Assembly (NCBI GenBank): GCA_910591455.2
Contig: OU342804.1
Span: forward strand, 13,486,133-13,550,132
Reading direction: 5' to 3'
Length of the DNA stretch: 64,000 bases
Source of the DNA: Pholis gunnellus
Taxonomy: Eukaryota > Chordata > Actinopteri > Perciformes > Pholidae
The position numbers and the translations under genes are program-made. Position 1 is the stretch's first letter. Every line of letters begins with the position of its first letter. Shown piece after piece: positions 1-11,673 of the stretch. The notes under the pieces were generated by a model, which was not told the DNA's origin, did not search any database, and saw nothing but the letters and a program-made list of their open reading frames with translations.

Positions 1-704
1 CTCTATTCCGTTTTGCAGCTGCAGTTTGTCACTTGACAACACTATTAAATGCTGACAGAAAATGCATCGATCATTTCAAAATTGCTCTAGAACTTTAACT
101 ATTAATCCAAATAAAATTACTTAACCCTGGTATTTTTTGAAAGACCATTTATATAAAAGAAGAAAAAGAAAATCAATGAGTAAGCCTGTAAAGACTATGT
201 GAAGTGAAGGCCTCATTACTAACCCTAATCAAACTCCCCTTAGCACAAGTTTTCTCAAATAAAGAAGAGTAAAAGGCTTCATTTACACATCTATTTGGAT
301 AATATTTGACTAAGATAGGAGAATTGTCCTAATTAGCAAAGGTTGTGTTATCTGTGTGTTGTAGCACAACACAGTACAGGCCTATAGAGTAATATGTCTG
401 TATCCTGAAACAAAAAAAGATAATTAATATACTGTGTTATGGCAATTTAAAAAATCAATCATTTAATTAATTAGTGACCCGTGAGTGTTTTCATAAAGCA
501 GTAAAGTCAATTGATTACTTTATCATCTTTTAAAGTGAATGAGTAGAATGAAGCTGAATAAAACAAGGAATGGGCTGCTCTTAAACTGATGAATATCGTA
601 ATAAAAACATCTGGACCTGTAAAAGGCAGCGACGCTCACGTGATGCTTGATTCTAAAACCTTTTGTTGTTCGGAGAGCATGAGCCATAAGGTGTCTACAT
701 TTAC
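1..704 (-). other. hcn4: hcn4 intron 1 (partial)
   Basis: This AT-rich stretch follows the splice donor (GTAAAT on the minus strand, from 704 downward) that ends hcn4 coding exon 1. I looked for the next HCN exon, which encodes the first transmembrane segment, and saw no such frame, so the rest of the gene lies beyond the left edge of the window. No repeat or RNA gene is apparent. Confidence 0.7.
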
Positions 705-1390
705 CTGAAATCACTGTACGGGTGAATTATCCAAAATCCGGCGGATTTAACCCGCTCTTGTTCCCGTTCAACCGCCTTCTCACTTCCAAACATCCTCAGG
801 GAGAACTTGTTGACCCCTGGTTGAAGCATTGCTCCAAGCTGTCTGTGTATGAACCCAGCTGGATATAATCTCTCGTCGTCCGGCAGAATTTGATCAATGC
901 CATCCAACTTTATAAACCCTGGCTGCTGGTCTGTGGAGTCTTTTAGGGTACCCCCGCCACCGCTGGCCCCTTGCGTGCCTTGATCAGGCGGCCCATCACC
1001 GATGGCTCCGGGGGGGCTCTCTTCGCTCGGGGTGACATCCCCCTCGGTGATGAGGCGCCTCTCCTCCGCCGAGTCAGAGTCGTGCACATGGCGACTTGTG
1101 ATGGACGAGAGGCTGCCTCGAAATCTCCGACAATCCCCGTTTGAGCTGGTCTTCATCGGTCTCCCTATGTCCGTCTCCATGATCACAGACTCCCCACTTT
1201 TGGTCTCCCCGATGCCTTTGCAGCTTCCCCCAGAGGTCGGCAACGGTGACGGTAGAGGCTTCATCCTAAGACTCTTCCTCCGGGTGTCCTTGTCTGCGTC
1301 TTCTCCTTCGCCCATTATAGATGCTTTCTGTCCAATGTGCTGTGGCAAACTGTAGAGCCTTTTACGCATGGAGGAGTGTAACCTGTCCAT
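705..1390 (-). CDS. hcn4: HCN4 pacemaker channel, coding exon 1 (N-terminal cytoplasmic region)
   Basis: First coding exon of a hyperpolarization-activated cyclic-nucleotide-gated cation channel, which carries the If/Ih pacemaker current at the plasma membrane. The frame opens with MDRLHSSMRKRLYSLPQ and later has NGDCRRFRGSL and DSAEERRLI, all hallmarks of the HCN4 N-terminus rather than HCN1-3. Residues of about 180-228 form the conserved HCN domain (MLQPGVNKFSLRMFGS, then VEREQERVKSAGFWIIHPYSDF), which ends just before transmembrane segment S1. The exon breaks inside the last Arg codon at AG|GTAAAT, where the frame would otherwise stop, and this matches the known HCN exon 1/2 boundary. The variable middle is Gly/Pro/Ser-rich and somewhat shorter than in mammals. 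The pore, voltage sensor and CNBD exons are outside the window. The subtype call is firm; which teleost paralogue it is cannot be told. Confidence 0.95.
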
Positions 1391-4351
1391 TATGACATTG
1401 AGACTTGGTGGGGAAATTAAATAAATCCAGATTGTTAGGCTGTATAGTAACGAGTATTGCCACCAGCTCCGCGCTCCCTATCCGTTTGTGAGAGCGATAA
1501 GTCTGGAGCAAATCTGAATCCCTGAAAGCCTGCTACACATGACATGGACCGCCGTCGCTCTACTGAAACAGATGAAAGATACTCTTTCACATAGTTAGAC
1601 TACCTGACAGTTTGCATATGTCCTCACGCACAGCCTGGGCGGTCCGCTTGGCCACTGCGTCCCCGATGTACATCTTTGTGCCGTTCCGACATTGTGCGCA
1701 AAAGTGGAAAAAACTGCTTGAAAGTCACCTTAGCGTGACATGTGAGGGACGTGCCGACGGACGGTGATACGGAGACGAGGGAAAGGTCATGCACGACGAA
1801 GGATGCTCTTTTCACCAGATGTCTTGCCAGCTGCCATCAAAACAACGCGACACTATCACGCAAAATACAGTAGAGCATTCCAGGCACCGCTGCCATCACT
1901 GATACATAGTCATGGTGCGTTTTGGCGAATTGTGAATATTCATGATGCTGATCTATTGGGTTGCCATAGGAGCGAGAACTGCAAATAAGCTCAGCCCACC
2001 TTGTTTAAAGGGGAATGCTCTTCCCATTCTTAAAACGCTGTCCTGTTCTCTCAAGTTAAGGTTACAGGTATAGGCAATGCAAACCGATTGTTCAGCCCTG
2101 CTGTGGGCTTCACAAAAAAAAAAAAATCGCCATATCATCAGTCTGATCCGCTGCGTAATTTGCGCACACAAATATAGTGGAAGCTGGAAAAGAATTGTCT
2201 GGGTGTTTTATCAAATAGACCTGCGAGTGACCTCTCAAATGGCAATACATGTAAATAAGTGGGCTGCTGTATACGAAATATGTATACATAATTTGATGTA
2301 ATGTCTCCAATTAAGTATTTAGAATTCACAACATATTGGTATTGCATATCTTGCCACAACACGGTTAAAAAGAAGAAAACAAAATCACAATTTTATAATT
2401 AATACATTTACAATAGTTCCTTCCCATCTAGGCTGATGACAAACAAAAAGCAATAAAGTATTTTTTTAGAATAGGATAATGTGATTTGACATATGACCTA
2501 TGAGTATTATGATTTGTTTTGGCCATTAACGTCCCCAATATTTCCCACATATGAAAAAGGAGGCACCTTCATTGTCAGTGACAGAGAACATTTGTTTATT
2601 TCATTCATTCACAATGCCCTCTGTCATCCCCTCCATTCAAAAAAGTTAATGAATTGCATCATAGTCACAAATACATTGCTGAGAGTCCCCAGTTGTTTGA
2701 TTTCAGTTAATACACATATTCTAAGCAGCCCCTTTCCAGAGTTTTATTAATGAAACCACTTATTGGCTATGGTGCAATTTCAAGGAAATGGAGTAAACAA
2801 ATAACTACTGTATAGTTGCAAAACAAAACAAAAAGTATAAATGTAGGAGATCAAAATAATGGATGTTGTCTAGCAAAACGTCCATCTATATTGAGCTACA
2901 TGGCAGACATATACAGCTGGACCAACAAATCAGCCAGGCCGATATATCTGCCGATTATAGCGTATCGCAGGTGCAGAATATAATAACAATACACTATCTA
3001 TACAGCATTTTTGCTATGCTTTAGCCAAACCAGGAACAGAACTTTCAGGACAAATAAAAAGCAATAATATTGAAAAGATAAGAAATAGATACATGTTGGA
3101 TGATAAGTAACAAGATAATGCAAGACTGAAATGCAAACTAGGTCTGAGGTAATTTTGGAAACAGTGTCACCTTAGTTTGTCCACCAGAGAGCACAGACAA
3201 GTCAAATTCTTTTAACTGTAAAATGTCCCACTCAGTATATTGGTCACAATAAAAATACAAATCTAAGGGATCTGTATCAAGATTGTTTGTTAATGTTATG
3301 TTTACAGTTTTGTGCTTCTTATATGTCCTCACAAGACTTTTCATTGATGACTACAGAGTCACAAAGAAACTTTGAAAAAAAGTCAGGTCATTTCACAATA
3401 CTTAACCACAGTTTGAAGACACTCAGAACGTCACTATCTATCTGGGAAGAATTGTTTCCAAGCTTCTGAAACCAAACAAAGATGGCAGCTGATTACTTAT
3501 TTTGTACAAAGCAAGAAAAATATCAACTTTTAATATGAAAAATATCAAATTAACGAGAAACTAAAAGTGGCACAAACTGGGGGTATACCAACAGAGTATG
3601 ACCAAGTCACAGCAGGCATATTTAGCATAAAAAGAACACAACCCTCCAGGGGTTACCATCTCTCCTTAATATATAACCACCCGTTATCATGTCTTCCAAA
3701 AGTATTAGGTCCCATGCTGGGACTATGAGCCAGCTGTATTTGCCCAAGAGGGAAGGGTGATGCTGTCAAAAGCTCAAAAAGCAAGTGGTCGCCTTGCTCT
3801 TGTTACACAGTGACATTTCAAAACTGTTCATTCAATACCAAATTTCCTTACCACTATTAGATATTATACTGTATAATATATAGGTGGTGTAGTACAATAA
3901 GCTTGCAGTCACATTTTCAAGAGGCTGGATATGCTTTCTATTGCACATAAAACTAGCCTTCTTCATAACGTCACTGGGCAACAACTGTATCATCCCTACA
4001 ATGTGTATTCCAGGATTCCTTTTTTTGATTAGCACTACCAACCGGGCCCCAACTATTGTCAACAGTAGTTTTATAGATACTCTGTAAATATCTATAGATT
4101 TGCTTATCAAATTCAAATGGATCTTTGTTGCCTAATGTTGCCAAAGCATCAAATTGCACAGAGATGCAGTCTGTCTAGTCATCTAACGATGCAGAAGTGT
4201 TTTGTAGTCATTTTGGGTAAAACAGGCGCGTGAGGTCGCACGTTGCACGTTAATTTAGACGCGACCAGACTCGCCCACTTACACTATTTGTAGCACACTG
4301 TTGGTTAGCTAGAAAACTTATCGACCAAAAACTTCTCCAACGTTACTGGAA
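1391..4351. other. Divergent hcn4-rec114 intergenic region
   Basis: About 3 kb lie between the start codons of hcn4 (leftward) and rec114 (rightward), so both promoters should be here. The part next to hcn4 (to about 1900) is more GC-rich and probably includes the hcn4 leader. The rest is AT-rich with poly(A) runs, for example near 2113. Several open frames of 60-95 codons occur, but none resembles a protein or has a partner exon. A short stretch near 2930-2990 looks like a piece of a MITE. No clear TATA box or RNA gene is visible. Confidence 0.5.
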
Positions 4352-4426
4352 ATGGCCACCAGTCAGGCATGGAGGTTGAAACGTTATGCACGTTTCCGTC
4401 GAGGCTCGGGGGGAAAGCCTTGGAAG
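4352..4426 (+). CDS. rec114: rec114 exon 1
   Basis: Twenty-five codons from ATG to a GTAAAT donor, encoding the basic start with LKRYARF, the most conserved N-terminal motif of vertebrate REC114. It was too short to stand out as an open frame; it was found by searching for that motif upstream of the later exons. Confidence 0.88.
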
Positions 4427-7400
4427 GTAAATTACATTTAACGTTAAAGTTACTGGACTTCATACTAGCTAGCTAAGATGAGCTAAAGCTAGTTTTCCTG
4501 CTGAGCTAACGTTAGCGTCTCTAGCTAAGATGAGCTAAAGCTAGTTTTCCTGCTGAGCTAACGTTAGCGTCTCTAGCTAAGATGAGCTAAAGCTAGTTTT
4601 CCTACTGAGCTAACGTTAGCGTCTCTTGTATCGTCTTTATATAGCCTCCCCAGTTGAAGGGCTATATTTAGGCTATTACTGTTGTGTGTTACAAGTTTTA
4701 TCTAAAGATAAATGTTTCAATATAAAAATAAGGGACTTTGAATTTGTTAGTCAAAGCACATGGAGAGTTTCACATGCTTCAAGTAAAACATATACTGTAA
4801 AACTCCCTTATTGTAGCTTTGGATGAATGCATTAGCTAAATAAATGTAAAACCATTTTTAAATATCAGAATAAACAAATGCATTATGAATCTATGACCAC
4901 TACCGTAGAGACTTGTACACTTTTCAAACTATTTGCTGACTATGGACTTGTGGAAGTCTGTATTGCCTGCTAATGTCAAACACAATCAGGTGACGTCATT
5001 TTTACAGTTGCCATTTATCCGAGTAGTGTTTTCAGCTGTGAGCTGGGAATGCAGAGATTTAGTGACGCCTTTGTGTCCTGTAACACATTTTGAAGGTCTA
5101 GCTTTAAGGATTGTGGTTTTGTCTTAAACAATATCACACACACACACGTTGGTTTTAATCAAAAACCCTCCAACATGAATAGATTCACCTATCATGAGTT
5201 GATCAGGAAAAGTAATTACTCACTTCAACTTTGCACCAGCTAATATTCTCTTTTCTTTACACCAGATATTTGAGGCAAATGGCAACAAACAACAAATGTT
5301 CCTCACAGTTGTGGAATCTGGATACTTGCTGGTATTGCAAGGACAGGACAGCTTGGTAAGAAGACCGTGTGGCTAGATTTACCATTTCACTTCATGATAT
5401 GCACACAACACCTGGAGACTAAGCCTTATTTTCTAGCTCCAGTCTTATGAATGTGAACTGTAGAACCATATTATCTTTCAAATGGATGTTATGAATTCAT
5501 TGTGATTCCTACCCTTCAGGATAAAAAGGAAACATACAAAGAGACCTCTGTTTTGGGTTTCAATATGATATATATATGTTCTGTATGATTAATAAGAGAT
5601 ACAATTAACTACATCAATTCAACATGATTGTGGTTCAAAATATCATGAGCATAGGTTATTTAAATGTTGACAAAATTAAAGTAGACTTACTGTAGTCTTG
5701 TGAATACAGAGAAATCATACTTTTTAAATTTGTGTACCGTCACAATTCGGAAATAGCAGATTTGGACCCAAATACTGATCATGAGGCAGCAAGTGGTGTG
5801 CAATGATTTAATGACAGATAATAAACTTACTGATGCAGTCCAAAAACAGGCAGGCAACAGAGGCAAATACAAATAGGAACACTAAAACATCTGAAAGCTA
5901 ACACGAGTAACTTCTCACCAGGAGAGACGACGAACTGACACACAGACTAAATCCACAAGGAGAGCAGAGAACAGGAAACAGACAAAACTGTGCTGTACAT
6001 CAATTCATTGTGGATGTTCACTTCCAGAGTTCTAGCTCATAAGACCATAACAATTCCACTCTGGACTGAAGCAGGTGTCATTGAAGGAAACACTGCGTTG
6101 CATAGGTGTTGCGCTGCACCTTTACTTGAAGCTCTGCAATTCAAAAAAGAAATTGTTGCTTTTGGGAAAGTACTTGAAATCCTTTAAGGCTGCAGCTGTG
6201 ATTGTCATGCTCTGACACTAGCAATCTGAAGTATGTCACAGTTTTATTACTGGTTGCCCTCCCCCATATGGAGGTAACATTGAATATGGATTATATTAAA
6301 TATTAGCAGTGCTGCTCCAAATTTGACAGTCCTGGATGGGACGTGACTGCTCTGCCACGCTCTTCAAAGAGTGTACATGTGTCAGGGACCTCTACATTTT
6401 AGCTTCCGTGTTCATTTGTATGCTGTGTTTTTACGAAGGCTTCTCTGTGAATATAAAGAAGTCAACAATCTATATGTTAATGTAAAGACAGTAAAAGTAT
6501 TTTTTCAATTACACCTTTCACAAAATGATGAAAGGAAAAAGTGCTCGATTCTCTCAGCAGATTTTCTGGGATGTAAATCTGTAAAACAGAAATCTGCTTT
6601 CCGGCTAAAAGGCTTCGATTGAAGGCCTTATGAAATATTCTGCTGAAGAGCATGACATTTCTGCTCAAATCTGATGGCATTTGATCACATTGTTTTGGTT
6701 GGGTCACGCCAAATGTCCCTCAGAACTTTTTGGGTTACAGGTTCAAAATCAGTAATATTATTTGGAAAATGTTAATGTTCAGGCTCACATAAAGCTAAAA
6801 CGCTCTTCAGCTTTTTGTTCAGATTTTAAAATATTATATGTGGTAGACAGAGTTTACCTGCCTCGATTCAATTTCTATTTTACATGACATGTGTTGCCCT
6901 CTTCGAACAGTGGTTTGTTGCTAACCTGGGCACAGCAGAGTGACATGTACATCTTAATTGGTCAATACCAGTTGTGGACAATCAGGTGAAGAAATAAATG
7001 ACCAAAGTCACAACCACAAATAATAGGCTTAAGCAGGTAACTCTTATCTATAGGTGTGCTACACTGCAGAAGTAAGCCAGCAACATTGTAAAAGTAGGAC
7101 ATGATAACATACTCATTATTGTGGCCTTTAGACATAAATTAGTGAACTTCCTTCCCTACAGACAACATAAATGTGACGGACTACTCAATGTCTCATTAAT
7201 GGAGTTCTGGCAGGTGACACAACTATCTTGCTGCCAGATATTCAGGTCAGACTGCAGAGAGCTTTCACCGAGGATGATGGACTGGTCTGTTAGATTGGTG
7301 CAGTGAAGCTTCGGCCTATATGCTTCATGATAAAGTCTGAAGGAGACATTTGGAATAGTTTTTGGAACACTACTGGAAGTATGAAACGTCGTTCCTCCAA

Positions 7401-10205
7401 TAGATATTCCCTCATTTGGTGTTTCGATGATGGTGGTCGAGAGCACTGGTCAAAATACTCAAATGTCTCTAACTGGGTTGGGAGCTGAATGACTTTAAAT
7501 ACGATTCACATCATTTTCATATTCCTCAAACCATTTAGTGACACCCCCCCCCCCCCCCCCCCCCCCCCTGCCTTGTCTGGAAACATCTACATTTGATAGA
7601 TTTCTACACACATTTATTCAGATTATTCCTTTACTTAATTGCAAACTGTACAGTTGGTCACCTACATTTGCATTTGAATGAAAATTCAAATCCAATGTGT
7701 TTTCCTAATTGATATGTAATAAAGCATTTGAATATCCCACAGAAAACAAGCGTATCCAATAAAAAAATCACGAGTCTGTCTTAATTATATACTTACTTGT
7801 TTTGCATTGAAACCAGAGACACTTGGGTGAGCTTACTATTACTAAATTACTAAGCTTTATAATGCTATCAGTTTAAAATATGTGTTATGACTTCCTGCAT
7901 GGTGCAGTGCCATTATTCAGAGGAATGTCCTGTTGATATACCTACATTGTTATTTTCAAAGTCTAAAAAAAAGCACATTTAACAAAATATGCTGATCACA
8001 CTACACACTATTAGGCTATTGTTGTTTAATGTGCTTGTTTGATTCCCTGCGTGAAAAAGCTTCCGTAAGCCTCAAAGCTGAGGCTCGCAGGTTATTAAGC
8101 AAATAGAGACCCCTGCAGACAGTTTTAGGTAACCATTTTAGAATGGAGTGGGAAAATGAAGTTGCTTTTACATGGAGCAGTACAAAAGAAGACAATTATA
8201 CATTCCTGAAAATATCCCCGAAATATTTAGTTTCCTGTCCTGGCTGCTGAAACCGTTTGTTCTCTTGTCTTTCCTCAGGATACAATCCCTTTGCTCTGTG
8301 GATCCGATTTTATCAAAGTACACCAGAAATCTGATAACCTGATGTTTCGATATACTGTGATGGTGAGTCTTGAGATGCATTTCAATCCCACTTTCGCTAG
8401 TATTTTCTCCAGTCCAGACATTTATTACACTATAACTAAATAAAAAACGACGACTAATAGTCTAGATCTGGATTTTATGTCTTTTTTTTAATACTGTTTA
8501 TTCAGGTACTGTGGCATTGCGTGAACATTGCATTTGCATGTCTCCTTGTGTAGAAAATGGTGTTTTCATTGGCACAACTCAGATTGACAAACACAGATTG
8601 TGTAATTTTGCAGGGAGAGAGCCGCATGATGAGGATGCAGTTTGATGGAAGTAGCCGGGCCGAGGCAATTAAGGAGTGTTCAAGTGCTCTGGAAAAACTG
8701 ACGGAGTACACGTCTGTCACCACTCTGGATGACACCCCATTGCCCCCCAATCAGTCCCCCGCTGAGGCCTCTGCAGCAGTGATGCAGGTTTCCCACTTTA
8801 CAATTTAGTAAATCAAATGTCTATATTGTAACCAGCACTTACACCCAGTTAATCTGTTTGTATGTTTAAAATGAAACCTGGCCTGAAATGACCGATGTGG
8901 TGACTTGAGTCTGGTTCATGGCTGTACAGTATCACTGATCTCATATGTCACCATTTATCGTACAGTATTTTGTGAATTTATAAAGTATCTCAGCATAATT
9001 TGAAGTGCCATAATTAAAGTTTTATAGTCCGTACTGATTGCTTAATCAACAGTATCGCGCTTCAGTGCTGTGGTCAGCTTCGGCAGCAGTGGCCATGTTA
9101 TCCTCACTAGATGGCGCTATCTACAACACTGTCTTATCCTTAGAGGTGACATTACAGCTACAGTAGGTCGACTGAGATAGAGAATACCTTGTACATGAAT
9201 CAGTAGCCAATCACAATACAATATATGGTGGCGAATACAGCGTGTCCCACCCTAAACACACACGCACAGACAGGAATGTAGGATAATAATATAATTAATT
9301 AACCTCTTTTAACCACCGAAGAAATTGGTTCTTTTTGCCTTTAACAGTCAAATTGTTGATTATTAAGACAAACGCTTTTGTCTGAAAGCTAATAACAAAC
9401 AACAATATAACATGCCAGCATTTAACCAGTTGAAGTTTACACTATAGGGGTGAGATTGTTGGTGCTGTATCATACAATTCTCCTTCATTTCAGTAGCAGC
9501 CTTTTGTTTACTTCTTAAACTTGAAAACACTCAACGCATACGTTTAATTAGTGTCTGGATACTGAGTAGAACTTGGACCCAGCCAGCTGGTTTACTGCAT
9601 CTAACATGAAGGACAGAGGATCGGACTCTGCCGTGGGTTTGAATGTGACCTTTAGTGAACAGACCCACTGAAGGAGTTCACAGAGCACATGAAAGGACTT
9701 TGAGGGGTGGTTGTGTTTCAATTAGTAATGAAGCCATTGATTGGCCTCTTAACCCTGTGGAGTCATGCTGGGTTGGTCAAATCTTTTTCTTCTTCTTGTG
9801 TGTCAGCAGACTTGTCAGGGAAAGGCTGTGGAAGTTGATCCCGAGGTTGTCCTAGGATCATTGTCCATCAAGCGTCTTACCCAGGTAGTGACTGTAACAA
9901 CATTGAACATCCTCTGTGCAACATATTACTTGCAATTTTGTGTAACTTTAACTAACGTGCATTAATGTGTTTTTTTTACTTCATGAGATGCAGGGTGTTC
10001 AGTTCATTTACTTTTTCAGTATGTGTTGGACCCTCCACAGCACATGTTGGGAGAGACTGCTGTGACTCTACCTCGAGTATATTGCCACGGCTCTTTGGCA
10101 CAAGGTGACTTGGGGCCCGTCCTGCGTATTTGTCTGCTGGATCCCAGCTTTCCTGCATTCGTGGAGAAAGTGGAAGGGGAGCTGAGGAAACTGCTTCAAG
10201 AGTGA
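4352..10205 (+). CDS. rec114: REC114 meiotic recombination protein, complete six-exon gene
   Basis: REC114 acts with MEI4 and IHO1 on meiotic chromosome axes to switch on SPO11 DNA double-strand breaks. Exons are 4352-4426, 5266-5355, 8279-8362, 8614-8787, 9807-9884 and 10020-10205. All junctions are GT-AG in phase 0, giving 228 codons (mammalian proteins are about 260). Exon 1 has WRLKRYARF, exons 2-4 give the PH-like fold (SGYLLVLQGQDSL, then GESRMMRMQFDG), and exon 6 ends in the conserved C-terminal helix (GPVLRICLLDPSFPAFVEKVEGEL) that in mammals binds MEI4. The Ser/Pro-rich middle is the variable linker. The start is the first ATG of exon 1 and gives the family N-terminus directly. Position between hcn4 and nptn matches mammalian synteny. 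No frameshift is seen, so the gene should be functional. Confidence 0.92.
4469..4624. repeat. 52-bp minisatellite, three copies
   Basis: Three head-to-tail 52-bp units (4469-4520, 4521-4572, 4573-4624), each starting CTAGCTAAGATGAGC and ending AACGTTAGCGTCT. I see one difference in the third unit (CTACTGAGC for CTGCTGAGC). They lie in rec114 intron 1, about 40 bp after the exon 1 donor. Confidence 0.95.
5266..5355 (+). CDS. rec114: rec114 exon 2
   Basis: Thirty codons between an ACCAG acceptor and a GTAAGA donor. It encodes the first strands of the PH-like domain, with SGYLLVLQGQDSL matching the mammalian SGxLVLT...FFIxQGQxLL pattern. Confidence 0.87.
5356..8278 (+). other. rec114: rec114 intron 2
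   Basis: A 2.9-kb AT-rich intron. It holds a 25-bp run of C at 7544-7568 and scattered chance frames. I see no nested gene or full transposon. Confidence 0.75.
7544..7568. repeat. Poly(C) tract, 25 bp
   Basis: An uninterrupted run of 25 C in rec114 intron 2. Its exact length is likely to be variable or misassembled. Confidence 0.9.
8279..8362 (+). CDS. rec114: rec114 exon 3
   Basis: Twenty-eight codons between TTTCCTCAG and GTGAGT. This is the least conserved part of the PH-like domain; it is placed here by splice sites, phase 0 and alignment of the LLCGSDFIKV region to the mammalian SLIGxxxWLKI segment. Confidence 0.82.
8614..8787 (+). CDS. rec114: rec114 exon 4
   Basis: Fifty-eight codons between TTTTGCAG and a weak GTTTCC donor. 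It starts with GESRMMRMQFDG, nearly the mammalian GESRMFRVQF, followed by a helix with ALEKLTEY and then the start of the Pro/Ser linker. Confidence 0.9.
8788..9806 (+). other. rec114: rec114 intron 4
   Basis: About 1 kb of intron between exons 4 and 5, AT-rich, with no recognisable repeat family or gene. Confidence 0.7.
9807..9884 (+). CDS. rec114: rec114 exon 5
   Basis: Up to 26 codons of the variable linker. The acceptor is a tandem TGTCAGCAG, so the exon may begin at 9807 or 9810, adding or dropping one Gln without a frame change. It ends at a GTAGTG donor. Confidence 0.8.
10020..10205 (+). CDS. rec114: rec114 exon 6 with stop codon
   Basis: Sixty-one codons plus TGA after a CTTTTTCAG acceptor. 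It carries the conserved C-terminal helix (RICLLDPSFPAFVEKVEGEL) that in mouse binds MEI4, so the functional end of the protein is intact. Confidence 0.92.
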   Translation, partial: YVLDPPQHMLGETAVTLPRVYCHGSLAQGDLGPVLRICLLDPSFPAFVEKVEGELRKLLQE

Positions 10206-10383
10206 AGAATCTCAACAAACGCTGAAGGCAGAAAGGTCAATACAGTGTGATTTTGGTATAGTTCGTGTAGGCAGTGCCTCTTGGCGTTGGAATGTTTCCT
10301 GCTTGTTTAAAATGTTACACATTGGTTGTTATTGTGTATTATGTAGCCTGAAGACGATGCTTTGATGGTTTGAAATGCAGGTG

Positions 10384-10389
10384 ATTAAA
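10384..10389 (+). promoter_or_regulatory. rec114: Candidate rec114 poly(A) signal (ATTAAA)
   Basis: The first canonical-variant hexamer after the rec114 stop codon, about 180 bp downstream. A second ATTAAA lies at 10624-10629. Confidence 0.45.
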
Positions 10390-10435
10390 GGAAGAACTTG
10401 CAAAGCAATACAAATCTGGATTCAATTTTACATTT

Positions 10436-10441
10436 TTTATT
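10436..10441 (-). promoter_or_regulatory. nptn: Candidate nptn poly(A) signal (AATAAA)
   Basis: A canonical AATAAA on the minus strand, about 1.2 kb after the nptn stop codon. If used, the nptn and rec114 transcripts would end within tens of bases of each other. Confidence 0.35.
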
Positions 10442-11032
10442 CAGAAAAAAAAATATTGGTCTCACTCATAAGTTTGATCGTGGCTATATACTCTGGTCCC
10501 TCTTTTCTCACCTTAATGCAGGTCCATTTCCACCGCAACACACATGGATACATCGTATTGAAAGAGGAGTCATGCAGCTACAGCAGTGAATTTTGCTATG
10601 CCAGCTTCCAAGTGATCCCACAATATTAAAGCTTCACTGAGTAAAACAAACTGCCCTCCATATATCTATTTAAGAATACATATTGCATAGGATTATAGCC
10701 ATGCTATACAGTTAGAGAGGAAAACAAAATAAAAACAATTAATGAAATTGGGAAATATAAAAAAAATATTTTTTAAAGATTTCCTATCATTTGAACACTC
10801 ATACTTCAACATATACAAGACACCTAAGTTACTCTGGAAAGAAAAAAATAATAATACACTTATCATTTTTGTTTAGATAGTTAAACACACATAAGTCATT
10901 TTCTGTAATCACTCTCAATTAAATTTAAATACTGCCATTGAAGCCCTTGCTTCACAAAGTGGACTCATTTTCATCAAAATCAAACAGTTAACTGACCATG
11001 ATATGCTGTACAAATTCTCAAGAATAAAACTA

Positions 11033-11064
<32 letters not shown>

Positions 11065-11612
11065 ATATTTATATTATAAGGATGACTCCATAAAAAAACA
11101 TAGGTCATTTCAGATGCAAAAAAAGCCACACGAGGGATAACAACAGAAAATGTCTATTCTGAGTATCCTATTGCGTTATTATCTTGCATGCATTGTACAT
11201 GATATGTAATACAAAAGGGATCACCTCAGTTGAGGATATGATAAAATGAATAAAGGAGACATCAACAGCACATTAAAAATGTGTACACCTTTGTGGTGGT
11301 TTTAGTCATTATTCGTCATCCTGAACTCTCCACGCAAGACTGAATAAGGCATGCTTAAGACAGCCATTATGTTCTTTTTGTTGCCAGTGTTATGCTGATA
11401 TTGTTTCTCATAAAATGAGACAAGATATGCTTTTTTTCGAAACTGCCCGGAGCTCTATCCACCTCTGATACCTTCATGTTGTCAAAAATGCAGTTTAGCC
11501 ATTTTGTCTGTGAAGAGAAAATCAAGAGAAGGCGTGACCATGGATAATCCTCACAGTGAGTTCTATATTTAGCCCACATCCCCTACAACAGTGTCTTACT
11601 TGAGTAAATTGC

Positions 11613-11673
11613 TTATTTTGTATTCCTCTGGCGAGTGTTTTTGTCCTTGTGGTTGTTTGTTGAATTTGTTTTC
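11613..11673 (-). CDS. nptn: nptn exon 8 (cytoplasmic tail end)
   Basis: Encodes KTNSTNNHKDKNTRQRNTK and a TAA stop, after a TTTTTCTAG acceptor. The human end is KTNSTNNHKDKNLRQRNTN, so the match is almost complete. Confidence 0.93.

Larger units (their letters stand above)
10206..11612. other. Convergent 3' ends of rec114 and nptn
   Basis: This 1.4 kb separates the two stop codons. It holds the short rec114 3' UTR on the left and what is probably most of the nptn 3' UTR on the right. It is strongly AT-rich and contains an (AT)n tract at about 11033-11074. No separate gene is seen. Confidence 0.6.

Noticed and set aside
1002..1355. Plus-strand open frame of 117 codons
   Set aside because: It is antisense to hcn4 exon 1 and has no family resemblance; the GC-rich coding exon leaves the opposite strand open.
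2905..2990. Possible MITE fragment with CGATATATC motif
   Set aside because: Too short and without paired ends to call an element.
4469..4624. CRISPR-like array
   Set aside because: The units are directly adjacent without spacers and the genome is vertebrate.
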